This document shows, piece after piece, positions 1 to 10,807 of a stretch of 64,000 bases of DNA; the stretch's first letter is position 1, and every line of letters begins with the position of its first letter. The stretch comes from Cytobacillus sp. IB215665. Lineage in GTDB: Bacteria; Bacillota; Bacilli; Bacillales; SM2101. Where the stretch lies: NCBI RefSeq assembly GCF_033963835.1, contig NZ_JAXBME010000001.1:1-64000 (forward strand), written 5' to 3'. The notes beneath the pieces were generated by a model. It searched no databases. It worked only from the letters and a program-made list of their open reading frames with translations, and was not told the DNA's origin. Position numbers and translations under genes: made by a program.

Positions 1-44
1 GCCGCCAGCGTTCGTCCTGAGCCAGGATCAAACTCTCCAATAAA
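1..44 (-). rRNA. 16S ribosomal RNA, 5' end only
   Basis: On the minus strand the segment reads as the universal 16S start (GAGTTTGATCCTGGCTCAG followed by the GACGAACGCTGGCGGC stretch). Only the first roughly 44 bases are in the window; the gene continues off the left edge. It is transcribed away from the origin, as for rrnO next to gyrA in B. subtilis. Confidence 0.97.
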
Positions 45-137
45 GTTTGATTGCTCATTTGTTCAAAAAAAATTAACGTTGACGCTTTTGTTTTGTTTAG
101 TTTTCAAAGAACTTTGTCCTTTTGAAGCGACTTTTAT

Positions 138-249
138 ATAATATCATAGTTATCTATCATTCGTCAATTGTTTTTTTGTAAAAAAACACGACTACTTTTG
201 ACAACTTGTTGACCTTGAATAGTATAGCAGGGAAAGTGATTGAGCGCAA
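138..249 (-). promoter_or_regulatory. Tandem promoters of the rRNA operon
   Basis: Two sigma-A type promoters can be read on the minus strand. The distal one has TTGCGC (244-249), a 17-base spacer and TATACT (221-226) with an extended -10 TG. The proximal one has TTGACG (162-167), an 18-base spacer and TATTAT (138-143). Tandem P1/P2 promoters about 100-200 bases before 16S are usual for Bacillus rrn operons. The leader between 45 and 137 carries the familiar TTCTTTGAAAACT rrn leader motif. Confidence 0.75.
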
Positions 250-301
250 GGGAGTAAGTAATTTTCATAATAATAAAACTACTAAAACTTTCTTTTTATA
301 A

Positions 302-541
302 GGTCCTTGTCGTAAACCTTATTGTTATGTATACAAAATTACACAAACCAAAAGGGTTTATAGATGAAAAGATGCCTAGAAGCTATAGTGCATAAGTGTT
401 TATTTCTCAATAATCAATGCAAAACAGCCTATTACTAAAATAGCAATTCCACAATGAAGTTAAGTTTAGTAATGTTGGCATGGAAACTAGTAACGTACTC
501 GTTTTTTAGTACAAAGAAACAACCTCAATTCGAAAACAGTC
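302..541 (+). repeat. MITE-like repeat, compound copy (two 3' ends)
   Basis: A first copy runs from GGTCCTTGTCGTAAAC (302) to AAAACAGCC (429). A second, less complete copy follows and ends with CAATTCGAAAACAGTC at 541. The arrangement suggests one element next to or inside another. It fills the space between the rrn promoters and the HD-GYP gene. No good target duplication is visible at this copy. Confidence 0.6.
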
Positions 542-546
542 ATTTA

Positions 547-1626
547 TCACAAAATTACTTCCTCAATATAGACGTCTCTATAATCTTTTAATTGAATGAT
601 TTCATTAGTTTTAAATAAATTGACCATAGGTCGAGTAGGGTTTTTTTCTTCAACAAAAACTATTTTTCCTGTATAGCCATTTGATAGCTTAACCTTTTGA
701 CCAATAGCATAATTCGTAACTATTTTTGTTAACGCATGTACAACATTCGTATCTAATTTACCAAAACTATCTTGAATAATTAAATCCATAACTACAAATG
801 GAGATTGTTTCGCTTTATATTCACGTTCAGATGTCATCGCATGATATACATCTGCTACTGCAACTATTTTACTAAAAGGGTGTAGTATTCCTTTTAGAAT
901 TCCTATAGGGTAGCCTGTTCCATCATCTCTAATATGATGTTGAAGAACCGCTTCCTTAACACCTTTTTTTAGGACACCAATTTTTTCAACCATTTTATAG
1001 CTGTATTCAGGATGTTTGTTTACTTCTAATCTTTCTTCCTCAGTTAGAGAAGATTGTTTTCTTAATATTTTTGGATTAATCTTTGCCATACCACAGTCAC
1101 ATAAAAAGCCAGCTAATGCAATTTGTATCCAATCTCCTTGGCTATAATGTAGCTGTTTACCTAAAAAGCCAGCTAATAAACTAACAGTTACCCCATGATG
1201 ATATAAATAATCCTCTTTCGTACTATGTTGATGTAGCCAAAAAATAGATGATGGATTTTCCAGAAACCTTTCTAGCAATGGTAGTAGGTGCTTTCTTATA
1301 TCACCAATATCGACTGATGAACCTGCTTGCCAGCTAGTAAACATTTTTTTATAATATGCTACCACTTGTAAATAGTGATCAATAAAAGTTAGGGTTTTTC
1401 CTTCTTTTTCCTCTATCTTTTCCTCATTTGGCTTCGTAGGTTTAAATAATTCGCCATTTACTAGAAATGTGTCAACTTTCACACTTTCGACTAGAAAAAT
1501 ATGCAAAATATTTAACAAGTTCTCATTTAAAACCGTACCTTTTACCATAATCGGTCTATTTGAAATCGACTTGACATCATCAGAAAGAATACACCCTTCC
1601 TGTAATTGATCAATGGATACCTTCAT
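547..1626 (-). CDS. HD-GYP domain protein with altered HD dyad
   Basis: This 359-residue protein belongs to the HD-GYP group, whose active members hydrolyse cyclic di-GMP. The start ATG at 1626 is preceded by a strong AGGAGGGG site; an upstream GTG would lie inside that site. An N-terminal region of about 90 residues has no recognised domain. The HD-GYP fold follows, with YHHG near residue 142, HHIRDDGTGYP at 230-240 and the usual helices around. The metal-binding HD pair, normally within LLHDIGK, is CD in FLCDCGMAK (residues 174-182), and the E of HHERxDGxGYP is I. It may therefore be inactive or serve as a sensor or receptor. It lies between gyrA and the rrn operon, where several Bacillaceae have such a gene. 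Confidence 0.85.
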   Translation of the reverse strand: MKVSIDQLQEGCILSDDVKSISNRPIMVKGTVLNENLLNILHIFLVESVKVDTFLVNGELFKPTKPNEEKIEEKEGKTLTFIDHYLQVVAYYKKMFTSWQAGSSVDIGDIRKHLLPLLERFLENPSSIFWLHQHSTKEDYLYHHGVTVSLLAGFLGKQLHYSQGDWIQIALAGFLCDCGMAKINPKILRKQSSLTEEERLEVNKHPEYSYKMVEKIGVLKKGVKEAVLQHHIRDDGTGYPIGILKGILHPFSKIVAVADVYHAMTSEREYKAKQSPFVVMDLIIQDSFGKLDTNVVHALTKIVTNYAIGQKVKLSNGYTGKIVFVEEKNPTRPMVNLFKTNEIIQLKDYRDVYIEEVIL

Positions 1627-1667
1627 GAATACCCCTCCTATCACTTTTTAATTTCATAACTATATAG

Positions 1668-1791
1668 AAAGGGTGACCGAAAATAGGCATCAGACTCTAC
1701 GACTTCGATATCTTGTATAAACAATCGAGGTTAAAAACCTCTTTATACAGCATATAAAGCGTACGGTCAGACCTTTTCAGTCACCCTCTTT
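1668..1791. repeat. 124-bp element with terminal inverted repeats between gyrA and HD-GYP gene
   Basis: The ends are imperfect inverted repeats: GGGTGACCGAAAA at the left and, on the other strand, GGGTGACTGAAAA at the right, followed by related CAGAC/CTGACC bases. An inner hairpin GAGGTT-AAA-AACCTC is at 1737-1751. It could be a single MITE of a second family (the GGGTGACTGAAAA end recalls IS1182-type termini), or simply the gyrA transcription terminator and a structured spacer. No clear target duplication was found. Confidence 0.55.
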
Positions 1792-1949
1792 AATTATGGC
1801 TTTTATTATAAACTTTAAAACTTTTTACTAAGTTTGCTCAGCTAGATGAAGCATTAGAATTACCAATGTTAACAATAGGAAGAGCTATAACAATACAGTT
1901 TTGTACAGTTAATTGATTTTTTCATTTATAAAAACATCCTAAAGTGAAC

Positions 1950-4439
1950 TTATTCCTCATTAGCATTTAATTCTTCATCTTCTCCATCATCTTCATCTTC
2001 AACTTCTTTTTGTACTTTAGCAACTGTTGCTACAAATTCATTTTCATCAGATTCATCAAGACGAATAAGTCTAACACCTTGAGTGTTTCTGCCCATCTGT
2101 GATATGTCACCCACATCCATGCGAATAAGTACTCCGCCAGCTGTAATAATCATAATATCCTCAGTGCCAGACACAGCTTTAACCGCTACAACAGTTCCAT
2201 TTTTATCAGTAATATTACACGTTTTTAAACCTTTTCCCCCACGACTTTGACTGCGATATTCTATCGCTGGCGTTCGCTTACCATAACCTTTCTTTGTGAC
2301 GATGAGAACATCTGAGTCATCTTCTAAAATGTCCATACCTACAACTTCATCATCATCTTCAATCGCAATCCCTTTAACACCAGTCGCAGTTCTTCCCATA
2401 GATCGTACATCTGTCTCAATAAAACGGATAAGGATACCATTTTTGGTGCCAATAATAATATTTTTCGTTCCATCTGTCAGCTTAACAGAAATTAGCTCAT
2501 CATCTTCTTTTAAATTGAGTGCAATTAACCCATTATTACGGATATTTGAGAAAGATGACAAAGGTGAGCGTTTTGATATCCCTTGTTTCGTAGTAAAGAA
2601 CAAGTACATATCATCTCCAAATTCAGTGACAGGAATAATAGCATTTATCTCCTCATCCTTATCAATCTCTAATAAGTTAATGATCGGAATCCCTTTTGCT
2701 GTTCTGCCTAGCTCAGGGATTTCATATCCCTTTTTACGATACACTTTTCCTTTGTTTGTAAAATATAGAATTGTATCATGTGTGGATGTAGTTAATAAAT
2801 GCTCAACAAAGTCATCCTCATTTGTCCCCATTCCTTGGATACCACGACCTCCACGTTTTTGGCTACGATAAGTTGATGCTGGAAGGCGTTTAATATAGCC
2901 ATTGTGTGTTAAGGTAATAACAATGTTTTCCTGGGGAATTAAATCTTCATCTTCTATCGAATCGAACCCACCAGTTGCAATTTCAGTACGTCGCTCATCA
3001 TTAAATCTTTCTTTCACTTCTGCTAATTCTTCTCTAATAATTTGCAAGATTTTTTCTTCATTTGCCAAAATTTCTTTTAGTTCTGCAATTAATTGTAGAA
3101 GGTTTTGAAACTCCTCTTCAATTTTCTCACGCTCTAAGCCTGTCAATCTTTGCAAGCGCATATCTAATATAGCTTGTGCTTGCTTTTCAGATAACGAGAA
3201 TTGATTCATTAACCCTTCCCGTGCAATTTCTGTTGTCTGTGAACTACGAATAAGCGCAATAACTTCATCTAAATGATCTAAAGCAATACGTAGTCCTTCT
3301 AAAATATGAGCGCGTGCTTCAGCCTTACGAAGCTCAAACTCTGTTCTTCTACGAATAACAACTTTTTGATGTTCCAGATAATGATATAAACACTGCTTTA
3401 AATTTAATACTTTAGGTTGTCCATCTACTAATGCCAACATATTAATACCAAAACTAGTTTGTAAAGCAGTTTGTTTATATAAGTTATTTAATAGCACATT
3501 TGCATTTGCATCTTTACGAACTTCGATGACTATTCTCATTCCATTACGATCTGACTCATCACGTAAATCTGTTATGCCATCTATTTTTTTGTCGCGTACA
3601 AGTTCTGCAATTTTTTCTATTAACTTTGCTTTATTCACTTGGTAAGGTAGTTCGTTAACGACAATAACTTCTTTTCCACCATTTTTTTCTTCAATGACAA
3701 CTTTACCGCGAATTGTAATTGATCCACGACCTGTTTCATATGCTTTTCTAATACCACTCCGACCGAGAATGATTCCTCCCGTTGGAAAATCCGGGCCATG
3801 TATTATTTCCATTAACTCAGCAACGCTAATATCAGAATCCTTACTTAGCGCCAAGACGCCATCAATGACTTCTCCTAACTGATGTGGTGGTATGTTTGTA
3901 GCCATACCTACAGCTATACCTGCTGCTCCATTCACTAATAAGTTAGGAAAACGAGATGGTAGAACAATCGGTTCTTTTTCAGATCCATCATAGTTATCTT
4001 GGTAGTCTATCGTATCTTTATTAATATCACGAAGTAACTCCATTGATATTTTTGCCATTCGTGATTCTGTATAACGCATCGCTGCTGCTGCATCACCGTC
4101 AACAGAACCAAAATTCCCATGGCCATCAACGAGCATATAGCGATAGTTAAAATCCTGCGCCATACGAACCATTGTATCGTACACAGCTGAATCTCCATGA
4201 GGATGATATTTACCAATAACATCTCCAACGATACGTGCTGATTTTTTGTATGGCTTATCTGCAGTCATCCCTTGATCATTCATTGCATATAATATACGTC
4301 GATGAACTGGTTTTAGTCCGTCCCTAACATCAGGTAACGCCCTTGATACTATGACACTCATTGCATAATCCAAAAATGAGGAACGCATTTCCTGACTAAT
4401 ATTTACTTCTTTTATACGAGAGCTTTGATTTTCAGACAT
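1950..4439 (-). CDS. gyrA: DNA gyrase subunit A
   Basis: GyrA is the DNA-cutting subunit of gyrase (A2B2), which introduces negative supercoils. The 829-residue product has the usual N-terminal winged-helix and tower region with the catalytic Tyr123 in AAAAMRYTE, and the quinolone-determining stretch [15 protein letters not shown] with Ser84 and no resistance-type residue visible. The C-terminal six-bladed domain starts with the GyrA box (QKRGGRG). The tail is highly acidic ([12 protein letters not shown]), longer than in B. subtilis. A ribosome site (GTAGGAGG) precedes the ATG. Unlike B. subtilis, gyrB is not directly upstream: modA and modB lie between them. Confidence 0.98.
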   Translation of the reverse strand: MSENQSSRIKEVNISQEMRSSFLDYAMSVIVSRALPDVRDGLKPVHRRILYAMNDQGMTADKPYKKSARIVGDVIGKYHPHGDSAVYDTMVRMAQDFNYRYMLVDGHGNFGSVDGDAAAAMRYTESRMAKISMELLRDINKDTIDYQDNYDGSEKEPIVLPSRFPNLLVNGAAGIAVGMATNIPPHQLGEVIDGVLALSKDSDISVAELMEIIHGPDFPTGGIILGRSGIRKAYETGRGSITIRGKVVIEEKNGGKEVIVVNELPYQVNKAKLIEKIAELVRDKKIDGITDLRDESDRNGMRIVIEVRKDANANVLLNNLYKQTALQTSFGINMLALVDGQPKVLNLKQCLYHYLEHQKVVIRRRTEFELRKAEARAHILEGLRIALDHLDEVIALIRSSQTTEIAREGLMNQFSLSEKQAQAILDMRLQRLTGLEREKIEEEFQNLLQLIAELKEILANEEKILQIIREELAEVKERFNDERRTEIATGGFDSIEDEDLIPQENIVITLTHNGYIKRLPASTYRSQKRGGRGIQGMGTNEDDFVEHLLTTSTHDTILYFTNKGKVYRKKGYEIPELGRTAKGIPIINLLEIDKDEEINAIIPVTEFGDDMYLFFTTKQGISKRSPLSSFSNIRNNGLIALNLKEDDELISVKLTDGTKNIIIGTKNGILIRFIETDVRSMGRTATGVKGIAIEDDDEVVGMDILEDDSDVLIVTKKGYGKRTPAIEYRSQSRGGKGLKTCNITDKNGTVVAVKAVSGTEDIMIITAGGVLIRMDVGDISQMGRNTQGVRLIRLDESDENEFVATVAKVQKEVEDEDDGEDEELNANEE

Positions 4440-4590
4440 GTGAATTTACCTCCTACGAGGGTGGTTGCAATTTTATTATTTAATAATCATAACATACTTT
4501 TTTAGTAGCACATATAAATGTCATTACATTGCGCATACTAATAACTATTTTATCCAAATATACACACTCTATATAACTCAAATAATAATA

Positions 4591-5244
4591 TCATCTAATA
4601 TACTGAACTGCTATTAACATAATAAATGACACGATAACCATCATTAACACCCATAACCAAGCAGTTTCTAAATTACCTGAATCTATTGCAACATAAATAG
4701 CTGTCGATGTTGTTTGTGTTTTTCCAGGGATATTACCAGCAAACATGAGTGTTGCGCCAAATTCACCTAGAGCTCTAGCGAAGCTTAATACTGCACCAGA
4801 TACGATAGATTTAAATGCAAGTGGAATGGAGACAAAAATAAATACTTTCCACTCATTTGCACCATCTATTCGGGCAGCTTCTTCAATACCAAAATCAATG
4901 GAAGAAAAGCCAGTCTTTACTGATTGATACATGAGCGGGAAAGAAACGACAACAGCTGCTATAACGGCTGCCCACCACGTAAAAATAATAGATTGATTAA
5001 AAATTGTTTCAATTCCTTTGCCAACCGGACTGTTTTTTCCAAATATTACAATGAGTAAAAAACCAACTACCGATGGTGGAAGAACGAGAGGAAGCATTAA
5101 GATTGTTTCAAAAATGACTTTCCCCTTAAAGTTTTTTTTCGACATCATACGTCCCATAATTAAGCCAATTATGAGAACAATTAAACCTGAGACACAAGCA
5201 ATTTCAATTGATTTTTGTACTGGAGACCAAAACTCTACCGCCAT
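4591..5244 (-). CDS. modB: Molybdate ABC transporter permease
   Basis: ModB is the membrane channel of the molybdate importer. The ATG at 5244 (MAVEFWSPV) has AAGGAGT six bases upstream, so the longer reading that starts 14 codons earlier is not favoured. The 217-residue product has about five membrane segments and the EAA loop (GIEEAARIDGANEWKVF, about residues 125-141) that docks onto the ATPase. It follows modA with about 10 bases between them, so the two are one operon. No ATP-binding modC is nearby; B. subtilis modAB also lacks a linked modC, so an ATPase elsewhere must serve it. Confidence 0.92.
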   Translation of the reverse strand: MAVEFWSPVQKSIEIACVSGLIVLIIGLIMGRMMSKKNFKGKVIFETILMLPLVLPPSVVGFLLIVIFGKNSPVGKGIETIFNQSIIFTWWAAVIAAVVVSFPLMYQSVKTGFSSIDFGIEEAARIDGANEWKVFIFVSIPLAFKSIVSGAVLSFARALGEFGATLMFAGNIPGKTQTTSTAIYVAIDSGNLETAWLWVLMMVIVSFIMLIAVQYIR

Positions 5245-5254
5245 GATTGACTCC

Positions 5255-6046
5255 TTATTCCAAAGGTTTAAATCCGAATTTTTCAAAAACAGTTAAAGCT
5301 TGTTCACTCTGTAAAAATTCAAAAAATTGTTCTACTTCATGAATATTTTTCGTATCTTTTATAATTCCTACTGGATAAATAATAGATGAATGATTTGATT
5401 TATGAGTAACATCTACGATTTCTATGTCGGAAGAAATTAATGCATCTGTTTTATACACCATTCCTGCATCAACATTACCTGTTTCCACATATGTTAATAC
5501 TTGTCGAACATCCTTAGACAATATAAGCTTTTCTTCTACTTCTTCCCATAAATCCATATGTAGTAGTGCTTCCTTTGCATATTTCCCCGCTGGTACTGAT
5601 TCAGGAATACCGATTGCAAGTTGAGAAATTTTAGGACTAGTAAGGTCTTCAAAATTACTAATGTTTGTTCCATGCTCTTTCGGTGCAATAAGGACAAGTT
5701 CATTTGTTAACAAATTTACTCCTTGTGCAATCATACCTTCATCAACTAAGTAATCGTACTTATCCTTGGCAGCAGAAAAATACATATCTACAGGAGCGCC
5801 TTGTGTAATTTGTTGCTGTAACGCTCCAGATGAGCCAAAATTATAAGCAATCTTAATATTTTTGTTCCCTTGTTCAAAGAGTGATTTTAATTCTGATAGA
5901 GCATTTCGAAGACTTGCAGCTGCGGAAATAGTTAGCTCAATTTCTCTTTGCTCAGTGCCTTTACTATCATTATTTGATTGACTAGGCGAACATCCGATAA
6001 GTACAACAAAAATGGCCATAATAAAAATCATTTTTTTTCTTAATAT
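5255..6046 (-). CDS. modA: Molybdate-binding lipoprotein
   Basis: ModA captures molybdate or tungstate outside the membrane and delivers it to ModB. A signal peptide with a lipobox (VVLIGC) is followed by a type-2 periplasmic-binding fold; SAAASLRNALSELKS and NFGSSGALQQQI are typical ligand-loop motifs of the family. The start is unusual. The perfect AGGAGG (6055-6060) lies eight bases before an ATA codon at 6046 (reading I/M-L-R-K-K). A GTG at 6055 overlaps the Shine-Dalgarno itself, and the first ATG (6031) is 23 bases away. ATA initiation or a mutated ATG is likely. Confidence 0.85.
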   Translation of the reverse strand: MLRKKMIFIMAIFVVLIGCSPSQSNNDSKGTEQREIELTISAAASLRNALSELKSLFEQGNKNIKIAYNFGSSGALQQQITQGAPVDMYFSAAKDKYDYLVDEGMIAQGVNLLTNELVLIAPKEHGTNISNFEDLTSPKISQLAIGIPESVPAGKYAKEALLHMDLWEEVEEKLILSKDVRQVLTYVETGNVDAGMVYKTDALISSDIEIVDVTHKSNHSSIIYPVGIIKDTKNIHEVEQFFEFLQSEQALTVFEKFGFKPLE

Positions 6047-6374
6047 GAAAACCACCTCCTGATTTAACAGTAGAAACTATTAAAATGTGGTTTTTTTGAC
6101 TCTATTCAAAAAAATTGTTGCTAAGCTTTTCTTTTAGACATAAGAACACCAATTTATAGTAACAGCGCTATTACAAAGCCTCGATATAACAAGACTAAAT
6201 ACGAATATATATAATTTTCTATAACATATCTATTATATAGATTTTTATGATTTAAAGCTACTTAATATAAGAGTATTTCACTAACCAATTCAATTTAAAA
6301 CAATACATACTTAATTTCTAATATGATCAATTGCAGCACATACACCTATCTTATATTTGATTTTATTTTTAATA

Positions 6375-6535
6375 GGCTTTTGTCTAGAAGTTTGTCACTA
6401 TTGTCACCAAATTAGCATAGTCAAAAGGGTATTAATACATTTGACATCGTTTTGCAGAAGAAAATATCCCATGAAGGTTAATTATTCGTATTTAGCTCAT
6501 ATTTCGAAAAACAATTCGTAAATGCGCATACGACC
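6375..6535 (+). repeat. MITE-like repeat, degenerate copy
   Basis: This copy starts GGCTTTTGTCTAGAAG and retains the TTGTCACTATTGTCACCAAATTAG-like 5' half split by small changes, the GCAGAAGAAAATAT middle and a decayed 3' end (ATGCGCATACGACC). It occupies most of the 560-base gap between modA and gyrB; the remaining sequence (6056-6370) shows nothing I recognise. Confidence 0.6.
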
Positions 6536-6540
6536 AACAT

Positions 6541-6584
6541 AAAAAGGGTCCCGGAAAATCAATGCTCGTTAATTCCGAAACCCC
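6541..6584 (-). terminator. gyrB rho-independent terminator
   Basis: On the minus strand GGGTTTCGGAA (83-73) pairs over 11 positions, with two G-U pairs, with TTCCGGGACCC (56-46) and is followed by TTTTT. It sits 33 bases after the gyrB stop, so gyrB is transcriptionally separated from modAB and gyrA. Confidence 0.85.
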
Positions 6585-6616
6585 GTTTTATATCCAGTTA
6601 AATAGCATAACTCATA

Positions 6617-8545
<1,929 letters not shown>

Positions 8546-8716
8546 TTAAACCACCTGCACTTTCAGTGAACTCGTTCAAAAATGCTATTAATAAAATTAC
8601 TATAGAGAACAATGATATCTGACAAATCCCACACTTTTAGTGTAAAGATAGTCTTTATTCCATATTTCACTCGCAGTAGCACGTATCCTGGAATTCACAT
8701 CATAATTTGCTTATAT

Positions 8717-8971
8717 TTAGAATAAAATTGAATCTAGCTCTGAACCCATTTGTGCTCTTTTCTTCAGCGTATTCGATGATAGAGGTGAAAAATAAACTTT
8801 ATCAAGAGTCACTACGACTGATTTTGTTTCACCAGAGAGTTGAACAGTGTCACTCTTGTGTGCTTTTATAAACTCTACAATAATTGGAGAGGATGTGAGT
8901 AACTGCCGATCCAAAATAGCGATTATATCACTATTTCTAATAATCAAGTCTTCTCCTAAATGAATGAACAT
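8717..8971 (-). CDS. remB: Extracellular matrix regulatory protein RemB (DUF370)
   Basis: This 84-residue protein is the YaaB/RemB member of the DUF370 family, small DNA-binding-like proteins tied to biofilm matrix expression in B. subtilis. MFIHLGEDLIIRNSDIIAIL at the start is typical, and the position between recF and gyrB matches yaaB. GAGGTGATGTC precedes the ATG. The recF stop is only 9 bases upstream, so it is translated from the recF transcript. Confidence 0.92.
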   Translation of the reverse strand: MFIHLGEDLIIRNSDIIAILDRQLLTSSPIIVEFIKAHKSDTVQLSGETKSVVVTLDKVYFSPLSSNTLKKRAQMGSELDSILF

Positions 8972-8980
8972 GACATCACC

Positions 8981-10099
8981 TCATGATAGTTTTGTCAGTT
9001 CTCCTGACACAACTTGGTAAGTAGAGGCTTCATCTAATGTACTATGATCAAGCCCATCTACACTTGTTGTCGTAACAAATGTTTGCACTTTTCCTTTTAT
9101 TGTATTTAATAAGTGAGATTGTCTATAATCATCTAATTCTGATAAAACATCATCTAGCAATAGAATTGGATATTCTCCTGTCTCAGCATAAATCAATTCA
9201 ATTTCTGCTAATTTCAGTGAGAGAGCTGTTGTTCTTTGTTGTCCTTGTGATCCAAATGTTTGAACATCTTTACCATTGACATAAAAAGTTAAATCATCAC
9301 GATGCGGACCAGCAAGAGTCATCCCACGCTCAATTTCCTTCTCTTTTATTTTAACAAACTTTTCCGTTAATGATTTTACCATTTTTGACAAACTAACATC
9401 TTCTGATACATCAACTGAAGGCTTATAATCAATTTGTAAACTTTCTAATCCTCGGCTAATACCTCTGTGAATTGGTTCAGCCCACTTCTGTAACAGCTCT
9501 AAAAATTCATATCTTTTTATTAAAATTTTAGCTGCAGCCTCAACAAGTTGCTCCGTCAAAACGTCTAGCATCGGATCGCTTTTCGACCTGTTAATTTGTA
9601 GCTTCTTTAAGTAATGATTTCTCTGTTGTAAAATCTTTTGATACTGATTTAAATCATGCAAATATAAAGGTGAGACTTGACCGATCTCCATATTAATAAA
9701 TCTCCGCCTCACTTGCGGGCTACCTTTTACTAAATGTAAATCTTCAGGGGCAAACATGACAATGTTCATATTGCCGACATATTGACTTAATTTTTGTTGT
9801 TCAATATGGTTATATTTCGCTTTCTTGCCTTTTTTCGATATAACTAACTGCAAAGGAAGGATACCATTATTTTTGTGAATCCTTCCTTCTATTTTAGCAT
9901 ATTCTTCATCCCATCTTATAAGATCCTTGTCATTAGACGTTCGATGTGATTTGACCATCGCCAAGACAAAAATAGCTTCCATAACGTTTGTTTTTCCTTG
10001 AGCATTTTCACCTAGTATTACGTTAACTTTGTTTTCAAATGTTACTTGCACACTCTTATAATTCCGATAATTTTTCAGTGCTAGTTCTTCAATATACAA
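8981..10099 (-). CDS. recF: DNA replication and repair protein RecF
   Basis: RecF is an SMC-like ATPase that loads RecA at single-strand gaps. The product has Walker [10 protein letters not shown] near residue 35, the [17 protein letters not shown] segment, the ABC signature region (FGSQGQQRT) and Walker [14 protein letters not shown] chose the TTG at 10099 (M-Y-I-E-E-L), because family members begin MYIxxL and GGTGG is five bases upstream. An in-frame TTG directly after the yaaA stop (10111) would add four residues. The gene lies in the dnaA-dnaN-yaaA-recF cluster. Confidence 0.96.
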   Translation of the reverse strand: MYIEELALKNYRNYKSVQVTFENKVNVILGENAQGKTNVMEAIFVLAMVKSHRTSNDKDLIRWDEEYAKIEGRIHKNNGILPLQLVISKKGKKAKYNHIEQQKLSQYVGNMNIVMFAPEDLHLVKGSPQVRRRFINMEIGQVSPLYLHDLNQYQKILQQRNHYLKKLQINRSKSDPMLDVLTEQLVEAAAKILIKRYEFLELLQKWAEPIHRGISRGLESLQIDYKPSVDVSEDVSLSKMVKSLTEKFVKIKEKEIERGMTLAGPHRDDLTFYVNGKDVQTFGSQGQQRTTALSLKLAEIELIYAETGEYPILLLDDVLSELDDYRQSHLLNTIKGKVQTFVTTTSVDGLDHSTLDEASTYQVVSGELTKLS

Positions 10100-10111
10100 G
10101 TCGGCCACCAA

Positions 10112-10327
10112 CTATACTTTCACAATAAAAGTTCCGAATCCAGGAATAACTACTTCATCATCTTGTTTAAGTTTTCGTCCTCTACGGTTTTCAGCTTGTC
10201 CATTTACAAATACTTCATGTTCACTTAAGAACCACTTTGCCATCCCACCTGTTTGAATTACATCTGCTAATTTTAAAAACTGACCTAATGTAATAATATC
10301 AGTTGAGATAGTGATCATTTTTGTCAT
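10112..10327 (-). CDS. yaaA: S4-domain RNA-binding protein YaaA
   Basis: A 71-residue S4-like protein, the same length as B. subtilis YaaA (also called RlbA), which is linked to 50S ribosome assembly. The S4 fold is seen in ITLGQFLKLADVIQTGGMAKWFL and the NRRGRKL basic loop. I chose ATG 10327 (MTKMITIST) on family length; a start seven codons earlier (10348) is possible, and the ribosome-binding site of the chosen start (GAAAGAGAG) is weak. The stop is 12 bases before recF. Confidence 0.9.
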   Translation of the reverse strand: MTKMITISTDIITLGQFLKLADVIQTGGMAKWFLSEHEVFVNGQAENRRGRKLKQDDEVVIPGFGTFIVKV

Positions 10328-10441
10328 ATTATGATCGCTCTCTTTCATGTAATTTTATGCTAGTTTATATTGTAAACATATTATGTTACTTTCAAAAATT
10401 ACTTATCACTTCATTGTACTAAAAAAAATGAGGATAGAAAA

Positions 10442-10483
10442 GAAAGCTACTAGTTTTTTCTCATACTAGCAGCTTTCTTTTTT
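10442..10483 (-). terminator. Hairpin terminator, possibly bidirectional, between yaaA and dnaN
   Basis: GAAAGCTACTAG (442-453) pairs with CTAGCAGCTTTC (466-477) with one bulge. T-rich tracts follow on both strands (TTTTTT at 478-483 on the plus strand). It stands between dnaN and yaaA, which in this genome are separated by a MITE. Confidence 0.65.
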
Positions 10484-10487
10484 GCAA

Positions 10488-10649
10488 GGCTCTTGTCGTA
10501 AACTTTGTTGCTATTGGGACTAATTTAGGACAGCAACAAATCATTATATGCAATTAATTAAATTATAAATGAGAAAAGATGCTATGAACGCTTGATTTAT
10601 ACATATTCATTTCTTATTACGGAAAGTAACAATCAATGACAAACTAGCC
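10488..10649 (+). repeat. MITE-like repeat with 7/8 target duplication
   Basis: The copy runs from GGCTCTTGTCGTAAAC to AATGACAAACTAGCC. Flanking 8-mers are TTTTGCAA (10480-10487) and GTTTGCAA (10650-10657), seven of eight identical, as expected for a target-site duplication. It splits dnaN from yaaA, genes that are adjacent in most Bacillaceae. Confidence 0.8.
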
Positions 10650-10807
10650 GTTTGCAAAGATAAAAAAAGATATATTTATCAGAGCTATATTCAGTTTGAG
10701 GATGTGCATGTCTATTTCTGAACTAATCTTCAACTAGTGATCATACCCCATTCAATTCAAGGTTATATTAGTTTCAAATTGTTGTTTCTGACATGTTTGT
10801 ACATGAA

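Noticed and set aside
2296-2871. 191-codon plus-strand frame opposite gyrA
   Set aside because: Serine-rich antisense shadow of the acidic gyrA C-terminal region; no start signals.
6541-6584. Noc-binding site near TTCCGGGA
   Set aside because: The bases are explained by the gyrB terminator stem and lack the full ATTTCCCGGGAAAT symmetry.
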